From Ruminococcaceae bacterium UBA1865 (GTDB taxonomy: Bacteria > Bacillota > Clostridia > Oscillospirales > Acutalibacteraceae), in contig DDHX01000003.1 in the NCBI GenBank assembly GCA_002338255.1, forward strand, positions 29,805-44,152: a stretch of 14,348 bases of DNA, written 5' to 3'. Position numbers and translations under genes: made by a program. Below, one piece after another: positions 6,200 through 13,652 of the stretch (the stretch's first letter is position 1; each line of letters begins with the position of its first letter). Under the pieces are notes generated by a model. It was not told the origin of the DNA. It did no database searches and saw only the letters and a program-made list of their open reading frames with translations.

Positions 6200-7285
6200 T
6201 TACCCGATAAACTGCTGAGTCCAAACATACTGACCCTGCGCAGTTTTGGCAATGCCTACGCCGATTTGAGTAAAGGATGCATTCAGGATATTGGCTCTGT
6301 GACCCGGTGAATTCATCCAACCCTGCATGACTTGCTCTGGTGTTGTTTGCCCCTTGGCAATGTTTTCTCCCGCGGCTCTGTAAGTGATACCGAATTGCTT
6401 CATCATATCAAACGGAGAACCATAGGTTGGAGAAGTATGATCAAAATAATTTAATTTAACCATATCCTCAGACTTTAAGGTCGCTGTTTTTGTAAGCTGA
6501 GAATTCACAGTAAGGGCTTTGAGACCGTTTGCGGCTCTTTCCTTATTGACTAACTGTACAACCTGATTTTGAAAGGAGGAGTAACTTCCACTTGTTGAAG
6601 AAGGAGTGCTTGAAGTGTTCCCCTGCGGTGCGGAGCTAACAGGCGCGCTGCTTGTATTGCTGCCGGTTGTGCTGTTGGAGCTGCTCGAATTGGCAGTTGA
6701 GTTGTTGCTGGAGCTGCTCGTATTAGCGGTTGAGTTGTTTTTGCAATTGCTTGTTGAGCAATTGCCTGTTTTACAATTCACGCCATACAGACAATTGATT
6801 AAGCTAACACAATTGCCCGTTGTGCAGTTAGAGCCTTTTAAGCAAGCGATTCCATTGACATAATTTCCGTTTTGATTGCAACTGAGCACTTTCAGATATT
6901 GGCTGATATCCTGCAGAGAATTTGCTGTATTCGCAGAATTGTTAGTGTTGTTGCAATTACTGCTGTTGTTCACTGCTGCTTTCACAGCTTGCTGAGCGGC
7001 TGTATTCCGTGGGCAGCTGCTGGCAGTGTTGGAAGTGGTTTTACTTGCAACGGATTTTAACGCAGCCTGCACCCCGTTGTTGCACGTTGCTGTAGTATCC
7101 GCAGTTTTAGGAACGGCAGTCACCACTGGATTAGTGGAAACAGGATTGTTGGCCAAAGCCTCCGCTGTGCTTGTTACAGTATCCGCACCGGCAGGTACGG
7201 CATTGGTATCTACGCTTTTCGCAAATGCGCCGGCTGTTCCGGACACGAGGACACACGCAATTAGAGCGATAATTCTCTTCTTCAT
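6200..7285 (-). CDS. Secreted CAP-domain (YkwD-like) protein with cysteine-rich repeat region
   Basis: A 361-residue exported protein. Residues 1-22 are a signal peptide (MKKR, hydrophobic core IIALIACVLVSG, AFA cleavage near 22). Residues 23-135 are low-complexity Ala/Thr/Asn with isolated Cys68, Cys91 and Cys111. Residues 136-181 are Cys-rich, with two tandem copies of C-L-x-G-x-N-C-x-T-G-N-C starting at Cys148 and Cys165. Residues 184-235 are a Ser/Asn/Thr linker encoded partly by a 33-base tandem repeat. Residues 236-361 are a CAP/SCP domain: LVNKERAANGL, FDHTSP (His283), AAGENIAKG (Glu307), MNSPGHRANIL (His329) and the end YVWTQQFIG. This domain type occurs in bacterial YkwD and spore- or envelope-associated proteins; its biochemical role in bacteria is poorly defined. 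The 11 mature Cys suggest disulfide or metal binding outside the cell. ATG follows AAAAGGAGAG. It is a single-gene unit with its own promoter and terminator. Confidence 0.9.
   Translation of the reverse strand: MKKRIIALIACVLVSGTAGAFAKSVDTNAVPAGADTVTSTAEALANNPVSTNPVVTAVPKTADTTATCNNGVQAALKSVASKTTSNTASSCPRNTAAQQAVKAAVNNSSNCNNTNNSANTANSLQDISQYLKVLSCNQNGNYVNGIACLKGSNCTTGNCVSLINCLYGVNCKTGNCSTSNCKNNSTANTSSSSNNSTANSSSSNSTTGSNTSSAPVSSAPQGNTSSTPSSTSGSYSSFQNQVVQLVNKERAANGLKALTVNSQLTKTATLKSEDMVKLNYFDHTSPTYGSPFDMMKQFGITYRAAGENIAKGQTTPEQVMQGWMNSPGHRANILNASFTQIGVGIAKTAQGQYVWTQQFIG
6678..6743. repeat. Two-copy 33-bp tandem repeat in the CAP linker
   Basis: Unit 1 (6678-6710) and unit 2 (6711-6743) both begin GAGCTGCTCG and differ at a few bases. 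They encode an 11-residue Ser/Thr/Asn repeat and stay in frame. Confidence 0.8.
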
Positions 7286-7321
7286 GTAAGTCTCTCCTTT
7301 TAATCGGTTTTATTTTGAAAG

Positions 7322-7337
7322 GTTACATCTTTGTAAC
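7322..7337. promoter_or_regulatory. GTTACA-N4-TGTAAC inverted repeat in the CAP leader
   Basis: Perfect 6-base arms at 7322-7327 and 7332-7337, just downstream of the cap promoter and 37 bp before its ATG. Could be an operator (TACA..TGTA half-sites) or an mRNA hairpin. Confidence 0.45.
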
Positions 7338-7350
7338 TTTTCTTGTTCTC

Positions 7351-7379
7351 ATGGTAACACCAACCGGTAAGGATGACAA
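7351..7379 (-). promoter_or_regulatory. Promoter of the CAP-domain gene
   Basis: On the minus strand TTGTCA (7374-7379), 17-base spacer, TACCAT (7351-7356), about 65 bp upstream of the start codon. Confidence 0.6.
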
Positions 7380-7423
7380 TACTGAAAATTATGTAAACTA
7401 AAGAAAATGTTGGAAGATTGCCG

Positions 7424-9304
7424 TTACTCGCTCAGCCTTCTGATAATATCATACGCCTTGTCTTCGTTTTCAACGAACCCCTGCACACTTGTATCGATCC
7501 CGCTGTAATCATTAAACTGTATAAATGCTGTTTTGAGTTTAGCCACAATTGCCGGAGACATCTCTTGCCTGACTGCCAGCGCATCCTTTGGAATATCTTC
7601 CGTACGGGCAACCACAACAAGTTGATCGGTAAACAGACCATCCGCACGTGCCTGGTTAAACACCTCGTCATAGGTTGCTCCCGCATCCACCTCCCCTGAC
7701 AGCACCGCATTGATGACATTATTGTGATTGCCTGCAAATATGACTTTTTCAAAAACCGTATCCGGATTCATATGATTTTGTTTTATCATATCGCGGGCAT
7801 ACAAATAGCCCGAAGCACTTTTTTCATCCACATAGGCAAAAGTTTTGCCCGGCAAATCATTCAGCGAATGGACTGCACCGTTCTTGCGGGCGATAATGTA
7901 ACCATTATAGGAATAACGCCCAAGAACCTTTGGTGTCACCAAAACATCCGCTCCGCATTTTTGATGCGCGTTAACATAGGCAAAAGGCGAAAACCAACCA
8001 ATGTCTACAATACCCTTTTCAACGCTCTCACTCAAGGCATCATAGCTCCTTACAATCAGCGTACGGCATCTCAACCCGGCGCTCTGACAGACGCGCTCAA
8101 GAATCGGCACATAGCTTTTTTTGATGCGCTCCGGCTCAATAAAAGGATTGACGCCAAATATGACTTCATCCTCTTTTTTGAAGTACATCGCATCTTTTTG
8201 CAGAATTTCAGCCGTTTCGCCGATTTTATTGCAGAAATCAAGATTGTTTTTATTTTTCTTCTGCTGCACATCGACCAACTGAATGGCACTACGTGAAACA
8301 TCATGAGTTTTTTGTACGGCATTTGCAACATCGGCAACGGCTGTTTCAATTTCAGCCGCTGTGTTTTTTTGAAGAAGCGACGCACCTGTAAGTTGCACGA
8401 CGGATTGCTGCACTTCTTTAATAATAGACGTGATTTCATGAATGATTCCGGATGACTGCTTCACAATTCCATCCACATTCTGCATCTTGTCCTCAATTTC
8501 GGTCATTGCCGTAGTTGACGCAGCAATTTTATCAACAATATTTTTTATGACGCTCTCAATCACTGAAATTGCCTCATCTGTCTGTGCTGCAAGCCTTCTA
8601 ATTTCCAAGGCGACAACAGAGAACCCTCTCCCTGCCTCCCCCGCTCTTGCCGCTTCTATTGCGGCGTTGAGCGCGAGTAAATTGGTTTGCTTTGAAATAT
8701 TTCGTATGTAATCCACGATTTCATTGATTTTATTGGAAGATTCCTGAAGCTGTAAATTATTATCGGTCGCTACCTGGGTCACTGTTGTCAATTGAAGAAT
8801 GAAATTGCCAATGTTTCCAATGGTCTGTTCATTTTTATTTAGCATTTCAATGGATGTTTCTGACTGATCCTCAATTTTTAGGATTCCTGAGTTCAAGTCG
8901 GTGCATGCGCTGACAAGTTCGGTAATACTTGCACTGATTTCCTCCGAGCTTGTCGCATTTTGTTCACTAAGCTTTTCAGTCTGATAGGAAATCTTAGCAA
9001 GCTTTTCAAAGGTTTTTATATTATCCTGAGACAGCCATATAAGCTGCTGAGAATCGAATCCCATTGTTTCCGCAACATGAAAAAGCTCCTCGCCCAATTC
9101 ATCGTTCTGAATTGTTTGCTCAATGGCGTTTTGATGCCGAAGTGTTGCAAATAAATAATCAGCCGCTAAGATAATAATAATGCTTCCGAGTACTAAAAAG
9201 AGAAATGCGGCCAGTCCATAAAGGCCAAGTAAAAGTCCGATTGCCTGAAAAATGATGATTCCGATTACAGAAATAAGAATTGGTTTCTTTTTTTTAAAAT
9301 CCAT
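7424..9304 (-). CDS. MCP-type signalling protein fused to a PhnD-like phosphonate-binding domain
   Basis: A 626-residue membrane-anchored signalling protein. A basic N-terminus (MDFKKKKP) is followed by two hydrophobic helices, about 8-30 and 33-54, joined by a very short turn, so no extracellular sensor is present and the rest should be cytoplasmic. Residues about 75-370 are a long helical hairpin of the MCP signalling type: [20 protein letters not shown], then [20 protein letters not shown] around the tip (212-232), then [10 protein letters not shown]. No HAMP domain is visible. Residues about 381-626 resemble the phosphate/phosphite/phosphonate-binding proteins of the PhnD family: [33 protein letters not shown] (431-446), [11 protein letters not shown] (495-505), [12 protein letters not shown] (523-534), [10 protein letters not shown] (539-548); Ser496/Ser498, His527 and Asp546 fall where PhnD contacts the phosphonate. 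An obvious frameshift or gene fusion artefact is not seen, since one frame runs throughout. Ligand and CheA/CheW partners are not in the window. Single-gene unit. Confidence 0.87.
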   Translation of the reverse strand: MDFKKKKPILISVIGIIIFQAIGLLLGLYGLAAFLFLVLGSIIIILAADYLFATLRHQNAIEQTIQNDELGEELFHVAETMGFDSQQLIWLSQDNIKTFEKLAKISYQTEKLSEQNATSSEEISASITELVSACTDLNSGILKIEDQSETSIEMLNKNEQTIGNIGNFILQLTTVTQVATDNNLQLQESSNKINEIVDYIRNISKQTNLLALNAAIEAARAGEAGRGFSVVALEIRRLAAQTDEAISVIESVIKNIVDKIAASTTAMTEIEDKMQNVDGIVKQSSGIIHEITSIIKEVQQSVVQLTGASLLQKNTAAEIETAVADVANAVQKTHDVSRSAIQLVDVQQKKNKNNLDFCNKIGETAEILQKDAMYFKKEDEVIFGVNPFIEPERIKKSYVPILERVCQSAGLRCRTLIVRSYDALSESVEKGIVDIGWFSPFAYVNAHQKCGADVLVTPKVLGRYSYNGYIIARKNGAVHSLNDLPGKTFAYVDEKSASGYLYARDMIKQNHMNPDTVFEKVIFAGNHNNVINAVLSGEVDAGATYDEVFNQARADGLFTDQLVVVARTEDIPKDALAVRQEMSPAIVAKLKTAFIQFNDYSGIDTSVQGFVENEDKAYDIIRRLSE

Positions 9305-9396
9305 TTCTTTACCGCCTCAGAGTTTCATTTAATTTTTATAAAAATAACAAAAATTATAATAAATATTTTCAATTAACTGTTATTTTAACATATAAT

Positions 9397-9425
9397 ATTA
9401 TATTTCACATGATGCAATATGTCAA
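9397..9425 (-). promoter_or_regulatory. Consensus sigma-A promoter of the MCP-PhnD gene
   Basis: A perfect match: TTGACA (9420-9425), 17 bases, TATAAT (9397-9402) on the minus strand. The leader of about 85 bases is AT-rich, and a GAGGCGG ribosome site precedes the ATG at 9304. Confidence 0.85.
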
Positions 9426-9490
9426 TATAAGGTAATTTAATTCTGATACTTTTCCGTCTGAAATCAACTATGATTTTGAATTGAAGCATA

Positions 9491-9520
9491 ACAAAGCCCC
9501 CGCTTTCACGGGGGCTTTGT
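9491..9520 (-). terminator. Terminator of the copA-csoR operon
   Basis: A GC-rich 12-bp stem, ACAAAGCCCCCG and CGGGGGCTTTGT, with a 6-base loop, 37 bp after the csoR stop. The T-tract is short and interrupted. Confidence 0.75.
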
Positions 9521-9556
9521 GGAGAAGGGCAGCGTTTCCGCTCCCAATCAAAGAAT

Positions 9557-9829
9557 TTATTTCGAAAATTTATCCATAACGGCCATGATTTCATCTATCT
9601 TTTGATCTTTTTCAGCCTCGTCACCCTGCTCAAAGGCATCTTTTACACAGCTGCCCAGATGAGCGTGGATAATTTCTTTATTGGCCTTGCGCAAAATTGC
9701 TTGGGTTGCCATAAGCTGGTTGGAAATATCGATGCAGTACCGATCATCCTCGATCATTTTCAGAAGTCCGTCAAGCTGCCCTCTTGCTGTCTTTAAAAGA
9801 CGGGTAATTTTCGCTTTGTCTGCTACCAT
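9557..9829 (-). CDS. csoR: CsoR family Cu(I)-sensing repressor
   Basis: A 90-residue all-helical DNA-binding repressor that releases DNA on binding Cu(I). The chain starts AKITRLLKTARGQLDGLLKM, the first helix of the CsoR/RcnR family. The metal ligands are seen as Cys32 (RYCIDI), His57 and Cys61 (HAHLGSC). Their spacing (25 then 4) is the same as in characterised copper-sensing CsoR, and distinguishes it from RcnR (His-Cys-His-His) and from persulfide sensors, which lack the His. It lies 29 bp downstream of copA with a GGAGG site, so it is the last gene of a copper operon whose promoter carries a matching GC-rich box; it thus should repress its own operon. High confidence in both family and metal. 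Confidence 0.93.
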   Translation of the reverse strand: MVADKAKITRLLKTARGQLDGLLKMIEDDRYCIDISNQLMATQAILRKANKEIIHAHLGSCVKDAFEQGDEAEKDQKIDEIMAVMDKFSK

Positions 9830-9858
9830 CGTTGTCCTCCACCATAGACTGTTCAGAT

Positions 9859-10089
9859 TTATTTACCGAACAGTCCTTTTTTTTCTTCGATGGAAACAGG
9901 CTCATAGCCTGCTTCTTTCACCGCGTTTTTGAGCACTTCGTCATCGACGTCGGATTGAAGGGTAACTGTTGCGTTTTTCTTCTTTAAATCGACCTTTGCC
10001 TCCACGCCGTCAATTGCATTCAGCGCCTTTTCAACTCTTGCCTGACAATGTTCGCAGCTCATACCGTTAATTGAAATTACTTTTTTCAT
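9859..10089 (-). CDS. copZ: Possible internally initiated CopZ-like copper chaperone inside copA
   Basis: The last 76 codons of copA form a complete heavy-metal-associated domain from Met787 onward: [48 protein letters not shown]. This equals free-standing CopZ (about 69-73 residues) in size and motif. On the minus strand the in-frame ATG (10087-10089) is preceded by AGAAGGAG (10101-10108) with 11 bases between. That is a good ribosome binding site where none is needed if the domain is only made as part of CopA. It would allow a soluble copper chaperone to be translated from the same message. Alternatively it is a relic of a former separate copZ that became fused. Translation from this site is an inference. 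Confidence 0.4.
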   Translation of the reverse strand: MKKVISINGMSCEHCQARVEKALNAIDGVEAKVDLKKKNATVTLQSDVDDEVLKNAVKEAGYEPVSIEEKKGLFGK

Positions 10090-12447
10090 TTCTGAATCTA
10101 CTCCTTCTGTTTCAATATATTTTTGATTTTGATTTTGATTGATAGATGCCCGTTGGGGCTTAAACAGTTTTAGTCTTAATGCATTGGTTACTACGCATAC
10201 AGAACTCAGGCTCATTGCAGCCGCGCCAATCATCGGGTTCAATTTCCAGCCAAGCAGGAAGTAAAACACACCGGCGGCAAGCGGAATACCAATGGTATTA
10301 TAGAAGAACGCCCAAAACAGGTTTTCCTTAATGTTGCGGATAACCGCCTTGCTGAGTTGTATTGCGGTAACAGCGTCCAGTAAATCGCTTTTCATCAGGA
10401 CGATATCAGCCGACTCAATGGCGATATCCGTTCCCGCGCCAATCGCGATTCCCACATCCGCTCTTGCAAGGGCGGGGGCGTCGTTGATTCCGTCGCCGAC
10501 CATGGCGACCTTTTTTCCGGATTCCTGAATTCTGCGGATCTCGCTTTCCTTGTCCTGCGGCAGCACTTCCGCCACAACCCGATTGATATGAAGCTGCCTG
10601 CGGATTGCTTCGGCGGTTCTTTTATTGTCACCTGTCAGCATTACCACATCGATTCCCATTGCCTTAAACTGGTCAATTGCTTCGCGGCTTGTGGGTTTCA
10701 CAACATCGGCTACTGCGATTACGCCCATAAGACGATTATCCTGTGCGAAATACAGCGGGGTCTTACCGTCCTCGGCAAGAGTGTTGCAGGTATCTTGAAG
10801 AGCGGTCACATCGACTTGATGATTCTGCATAAAAGCGAGGTTTCCCGCGTAATATTGCAGCCCGTCTATCATCGCTACGATTCCCTTTCCGGAAATCGAC
10901 TGAAATTCTTCCACATTCTTTAGCTCAACGCCGGTTTCAGCCGCCCTTTTCACAATTGCATCAGCCAGCGGATGCTCCGAAGGCTTTTCAATTGATGCGG
11001 CAATTTGCAGCAGCTGCTGTTCGGTTACGCCGTCCGTCGTTACAAGATTTGTCACCTCCGGTTTACCCTCGGTGATTGTGCCTGTTTTATCAAGAACAAC
11101 CGTATTAATCGTGTGTGCAGTTTCCAGTGCTTCAGCAGATTTAATTAAAATTCCGTTTGAAGCGCCCTTTCCCGTTCCGACCATGATGGCGACGGGGGTA
11201 GCAAGGCCAAGCGCGCAGGGGCACGAAATGACCAACACCGCTATGGCGATGGAAAGTGCGAACTCAAAGGACTGTCCCAAAAGCAGCCAAACAATTGCGG
11301 CAACAATCGCGATGCCGATAACGACCGGCACAAAGATGCCGCTGATTTTATCCGCAAGCTTCGCGATGGGCGCTTTGGAAGAACTTGCATCTTCCACCAG
11401 TTCAATGATTTGTGCAAGAGTCGTGTCGTCACCGACTTTTTGCGCCTTGAATTTAAAGAACCCGGTTTTGTTGATGGTCGCGGCGATTACTTTGTCGCCA
11501 ACCTGCTTTTCAACCGGAATGCTTTCGCCGGTCAGTGCCGACTGGTCAACTGAAGACGAACCCTCCACAATGATTCCGTCCACCGGAATGCTTTGCCCCG
11601 GTTTGATCAGGATCATATCGTCAACGACTACCTCTTCAACCGGAATTTCCAGTTCCTGCCCGTTCCGGACAACCGTAGCTGTTTTCGGCGCCAAGTCCAT
11701 CAACTTGGAAATTGCTTCCGAAGTTTTTCCCTTTGACCTTGTTTCAAGGTATTTACCGAAAGTAATTAAAGTTAGAATCGTTCCTGCCGACTCAAAATAG
11801 ATATCCATTAGGTACTGGTCCGCCGTATTCATATCGCCGTGTCCCAGACTGTAGCCAATCTTAAAGATGGCAAAAATTCCGTAAACAATGGCGGCACTGG
11901 AACCGATTGCAATCAGCGAGTCCATATTGGGCGATCGTTTTGCAAGCGTTTTAAAGCCTACCTGAAAATATTTGCGGTTGGCATAAGCGATTGGCAAAAG
12001 CAATAAAAATTGTGCAAACGCAAACACAATACCATTTTCAGGGCCATGGAATGCCGCTTCGATAAATCCGGGTACCGGAAGACCAGTCCACTGGTTAAGC
12101 ATATGGTACATAGCAAGATACATCAGCGGAATCCAAAATGCGAAGGACACAATCAGCCTTTGCTTCATGGACTTAACCTGTGCCTCCACAGGGTTGACAT
12201 CCTTTTCCGTTTTTGTGGTTTTATCCGTTCCTCTTACAAATACGGAAGCATTGTAACCGGCATCCACAACAGCGCCGATAATTTTGTTATTATCCGTTAC
12301 CCCATGATCGTAATCCACAGTCATGCTGTTTGTCAGCAGATTAACGTTGACCGACTGGACACCGTCAACTTTTTTTACGTTTTTTTCCACACTGGCGGAG
12401 CAGGCGGAACAGGTCATTCCCGTAACATTAAATTTTTGGTCCATCAT
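9859..12447 (-). CDS. copA: Cu(I)-exporting P1B-type ATPase with N- and C-terminal metal-binding domains
   Basis: Pumps Cu(I) out across the cytoplasmic membrane using ATP. The 862 residues carry, in order: an N-terminal heavy-metal domain with GMTCSAC (Cys13, Cys16); transmembrane segments in 98-240; the actuator TGES (306-309); transport site [11 protein letters not shown] with Cys409-Pro-Cys411; phosphorylation site DKTGT (Asp453); the SEHPLADA nucleotide motif (490-497); hinge [12 protein letters not shown] (650-661); YN (716-717) and MSLSS (745-749), the remaining ion-site residues of Cu(I) ATPases; then a linker with an NQNQNQ run and a second heavy-metal domain GMSCEHC (Cys798, Cys801). 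Two metal domains are normal, but one at the C-terminus is not: usual Bacillus-type pumps carry both at the N-terminus. The C-terminal domain looks like a fused CopZ (separate entry). The first two codons are both ATG; the second (12442-12444) has better spacing from GAGG, so the true start may be 12444. Confidence 0.95.
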   Translation of the reverse strand: MMDQKFNVTGMTCSACSASVEKNVKKVDGVQSVNVNLLTNSMTVDYDHGVTDNNKIIGAVVDAGYNASVFVRGTDKTTKTEKDVNPVEAQVKSMKQRLIVSFAFWIPLMYLAMYHMLNQWTGLPVPGFIEAAFHGPENGIVFAFAQFLLLLPIAYANRKYFQVGFKTLAKRSPNMDSLIAIGSSAAIVYGIFAIFKIGYSLGHGDMNTADQYLMDIYFESAGTILTLITFGKYLETRSKGKTSEAISKLMDLAPKTATVVRNGQELEIPVEEVVVDDMILIKPGQSIPVDGIIVEGSSSVDQSALTGESIPVEKQVGDKVIAATINKTGFFKFKAQKVGDDTTLAQIIELVEDASSSKAPIAKLADKISGIFVPVVIGIAIVAAIVWLLLGQSFEFALSIAIAVLVISCPCALGLATPVAIMVGTGKGASNGILIKSAEALETAHTINTVVLDKTGTITEGKPEVTNLVTTDGVTEQQLLQIAASIEKPSEHPLADAIVKRAAETGVELKNVEEFQSISGKGIVAMIDGLQYYAGNLAFMQNHQVDVTALQDTCNTLAEDGKTPLYFAQDNRLMGVIAVADVVKPTSREAIDQFKAMGIDVVMLTGDNKRTAEAIRRQLHINRVVAEVLPQDKESEIRRIQESGKKVAMVGDGINDAPALARADVGIAIGAGTDIAIESADIVLMKSDLLDAVTAIQLSKAVIRNIKENLFWAFFYNTIGIPLAAGVFYFLLGWKLNPMIGAAAMSLSSVCVVTNALRLKLFKPQRASINQNQNQKYIETEGVDSEMKKVISINGMSCEHCQARVEKALNAIDGVEAKVDLKKKNATVTLQSDVDDEVLKNAVKEAGYEPVSIEEKKGLFGK
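10121..10138. repeat. Hexanucleotide repeat TTTTGA x3 in the CopA-CopZ linker
   Basis: Three TTTTGA units plus partial copies encode the NQNQNQ linker before the C-terminal metal domain. Changes by whole units would only alter linker length. Confidence 0.7.
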
Positions 12448-12461
12448 TTCACCTCGTATAC

Positions 12462-12478
12462 TACACCCCCGTGGGGTA
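12462..12478. promoter_or_regulatory. CsoR operator
   Basis: TACACCCCCGTGGGGTA (12462-12478) is the GC-rich pseudopalindrome with C-run and G-run halves inside T/A flanks that is typical of CsoR boxes. It is flanked by two direct copies of GTATACTAC and sits just past the copA transcription start, before the ribosome site. Confidence 0.8.
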
Positions 12479-12485
12479 TACTACT

Positions 12486-12514
12486 AATATAAATCGTTTT
12501 CATCCCATTGTCAA
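12486..12514 (-). promoter_or_regulatory. Sigma-A promoter of copA-csoR
   Basis: TTGACA (12509-12514), 17-base spacer, TATATT (12486-12491) on the minus strand, directly followed by the CsoR box. Confidence 0.82.
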
Positions 12515-12576
12515 TAGTATAAGCATAAATTTAATTTTTATGAAAGTTGAACCTCTTTTTTCTTATAGGCTTGCAT

Positions 12577-12933
12577 TCAAAAGAGTTTCCCCACAGAATA
12601 TCCTGCAAAAAAGAAGAGAAGTCCAACGCATAGCGATAATCCAATATAGAGGATTGATTTTTTAATTTCTTTTCGTTTGATCAGTTCCACACCCTCTACC
12701 GAAAAAGTTGAAAAGGTAGTGAATGCGCCGCAAAAACCGTCGCCAAAAAGAAGATACACATTTCCGCTTAGACTTAATCCGCAAAAAACGCCCAGCAACA
12801 GCGCACCGGTTACATTAATCAAGAACGTACCAAAAGGAAATCCATGCCTGGAGTATTTTAGCAGAACAGCGCCTAACCGATAGCGTGCCATTGCACCGCA
12901 CGCGCCGCCAACGCATAATGAAATTAAGTTCAT
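12577..12933 (-). CDS. crcB: Fluoride channel subunit CrcB/Fluc (second of pair)
   Basis: A 118-residue four-helix membrane protein that lets fluoride leave the cell. Family motifs: GGACGAMARY (9-18), PFGTFLINVTGALLLG (33-48) with conserved Asn40, and FCGAFTTFSTFSVE (67-80) containing both pore phenylalanines, Phe74 and Phe77. The start ATG (12931-12933) has GGAGG 8 bases upstream and overlaps the TGA of the preceding crcB in an ATGA, so the two are translationally coupled; earlier starts would lie inside that gene without a ribosome site. Fluc proteins act as antiparallel dimers, and tandem unequal genes like this are known to give heterodimers. No clear terminator follows, so read-through to copA is possible. 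Confidence 0.92.
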   Translation of the reverse strand: MNLISLCVGGACGAMARYRLGAVLLKYSRHGFPFGTFLINVTGALLLGVFCGLSLSGNVYLLFGDGFCGAFTTFSTFSVEGVELIKRKEIKKSILYIGLSLCVGLLFFFAGYSVGKLF

Positions 12934-13325
12934 GCGGCACGCCTCCGTTCCATATGCTTTGCGGCACGCATTCCCAGCCACGCGGCGGCAAGCCCGAAAG
13001 CCACGGAAAAAACAGCATACGCTGTGGCATAAATAATATGGTTGGACAAATACAATTCAACCGATTCCTTACAAAGTGTGGAAAATGTAGTGTATCCTCC
13101 CAGTACGCCGGTGGCAATTCCCACCCGTATCTGCGGGCTGATTGAGGCCATATGTTTTGCAAAAAAGGTAAGCGCAAAGCCCAGCAAAAAGCTTCCGCTG
13201 ATATTAATGAGCACCGTGAAAAGAGGACGATACGAAAAATCGAGTGGAAGCGTAATTTGATGAGCTGCGACCCTTGCGAGCGTTCCCACCGCCCCGCCGA
13301 TTCCAACTGAAATGGTTTTTTTCAT
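12930..13325 (-). CDS. crcB: Fluoride channel subunit CrcB/Fluc (first of pair)
   Basis: A 131-residue partner of the downstream crcB. It has GGAVGTLARV (10-19), FTVLINISGSFLLGF (36-50) with conserved Asn41, and LGGYTTFSTLCKES (75-88). The second pore Phe is replaced by Leu84, while the first (Phe81) is kept, so its pore may be weaker or altered. The C-terminal tail is basic (KHMERRRAA), suggesting cytoplasmic orientation of that end, expected to be opposite in its partner. The start ATG (13323-13325) is chosen over an upstream TTG because GGAGG (about 11 bases upstream) is read as the ribosome site. Expression should depend on the fluoride riboswitch upstream. This is a confident family call; heterodimer formation is inferred. 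Confidence 0.92.
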   Translation of the reverse strand: MKKTISVGIGGAVGTLARVAAHQITLPLDFSYRPLFTVLINISGSFLLGFALTFFAKHMASISPQIRVGIATGVLGGYTTFSTLCKESVELYLSNHIIYATAYAVFSVAFGLAAAWLGMRAAKHMERRRAA

Positions 13326-13463
13326 TTGCAAAGATACCTCCAAGAATGAATGTTAAGATAATGATATAGACAACTATTAGTCACTGTTTTTTATGTTTTT
13401 GTATCTCTGTGGAGCCGCATACTATACTCTTTCGCCCCGATGGACAAAGCCTAAATGGCATAA

Positions 13464-13511
13464 AAAAGCTGATGACTTCATGAATCGAGTTCAAAGAAGT
13501 CATCAGCTTTT
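13464..13511 (-). terminator. Expression-platform terminator of the crcB fluoride riboswitch
   Basis: Arms AAAAGCTGATGACTTC (13496-13511) and GAAGTCATCAGCTTTT (13464-13479) form a perfect 16-bp stem followed by T-run on the minus strand. The first arm includes the 3' half of the fluoride aptamer (GCTGATGACTTC), so aptamer folding and terminator folding exclude each other. Confidence 0.88.
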
Positions 13512-13553
13512 ATTGCGGTTTAGCATCCCTGCAAGGGAGAACTTCATTCCCTG
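13494..13553 (-). promoter_or_regulatory. Fluoride riboswitch (crcB motif) aptamer
   Basis: On the minus strand: stem P1 AGGGA (13548-13552) with TCCCT (13534-13538); loop ATGAAGTTC; conserved AAACCGC (13515-13521); GCTGATG (13501-13507); then ACTTC (13496-13500). GAAGT in the P1 loop (13541-13545) pairs with that ACTTC as the required pseudoknot. Order and conserved strings follow known crcB-motif aptamers; a small extra hairpin GCA-N4-TGC lies between P1 and AAACCGC. It precedes two fluoride channel genes. Fluoride binding should disrupt the terminator and switch crcB on. Confidence 0.88.
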
Positions 13554-13571
13554 TTATGCATGTTATGAATA

Positions 13572-13642
13572 GTCCGTATGATGAACAGCGTGCTGTGCCA
13601 TTCACCGCTTGCAGTTCGCGTATGAAAGCGCTCTCTGAGGAC
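13572..13642 (-). ncRNA. Unidentified structured leader segment 5' of the fluoride aptamer
   Basis: Between the promoter and the aptamer, GTCC (13639-13642) pairs with GGAC (13572-13575), enclosing CAGAGAG, a CGCTT/AAGCG hairpin (13626-13630, 13606-13610) and a GGTGAA/TTCATC helix capped by CAGC/GCTG. This looks like a three-way junction. CAGAGAG recalls stem I of T-box leaders, but no T-box antiterminator follows. Function unknown. Confidence 0.35.
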
Positions 13643-13652
13643 AATGTATATA

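Noticed and set aside
6606..6863. Leu/Val-rich plus-strand open frame opposite the CAP gene
   Set aside because: It is the complement of the Ser/Asn/Thr repeat linker and has no ribosome site; it arises from the repeat composition.
11072..11800. 242-codon plus-strand open frame inside copA
   Set aside because: It lies wholly opposite the conserved catalytic core of copA, resembles no known protein, and lacks a ribosome site.
13381..13465. Cyclic-di-GMP (GEMM) riboswitch on the plus strand, suggested by ACAAAGCCTAAATGGC
   Set aside because: Only a short string is similar; the conserved GACGCAAAGCC, the tetraloop receptor and the second helix are missing.
13530..13642. T-box leader, suggested by CAGAGAG and CTGCAAGCGG
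   Set aside because: The T-box antiterminator (TGGNACCGCG) is absent; the AGGGATGCTAAACCGC stretch is explained by the fluoride aptamer, and no amino acid gene follows.
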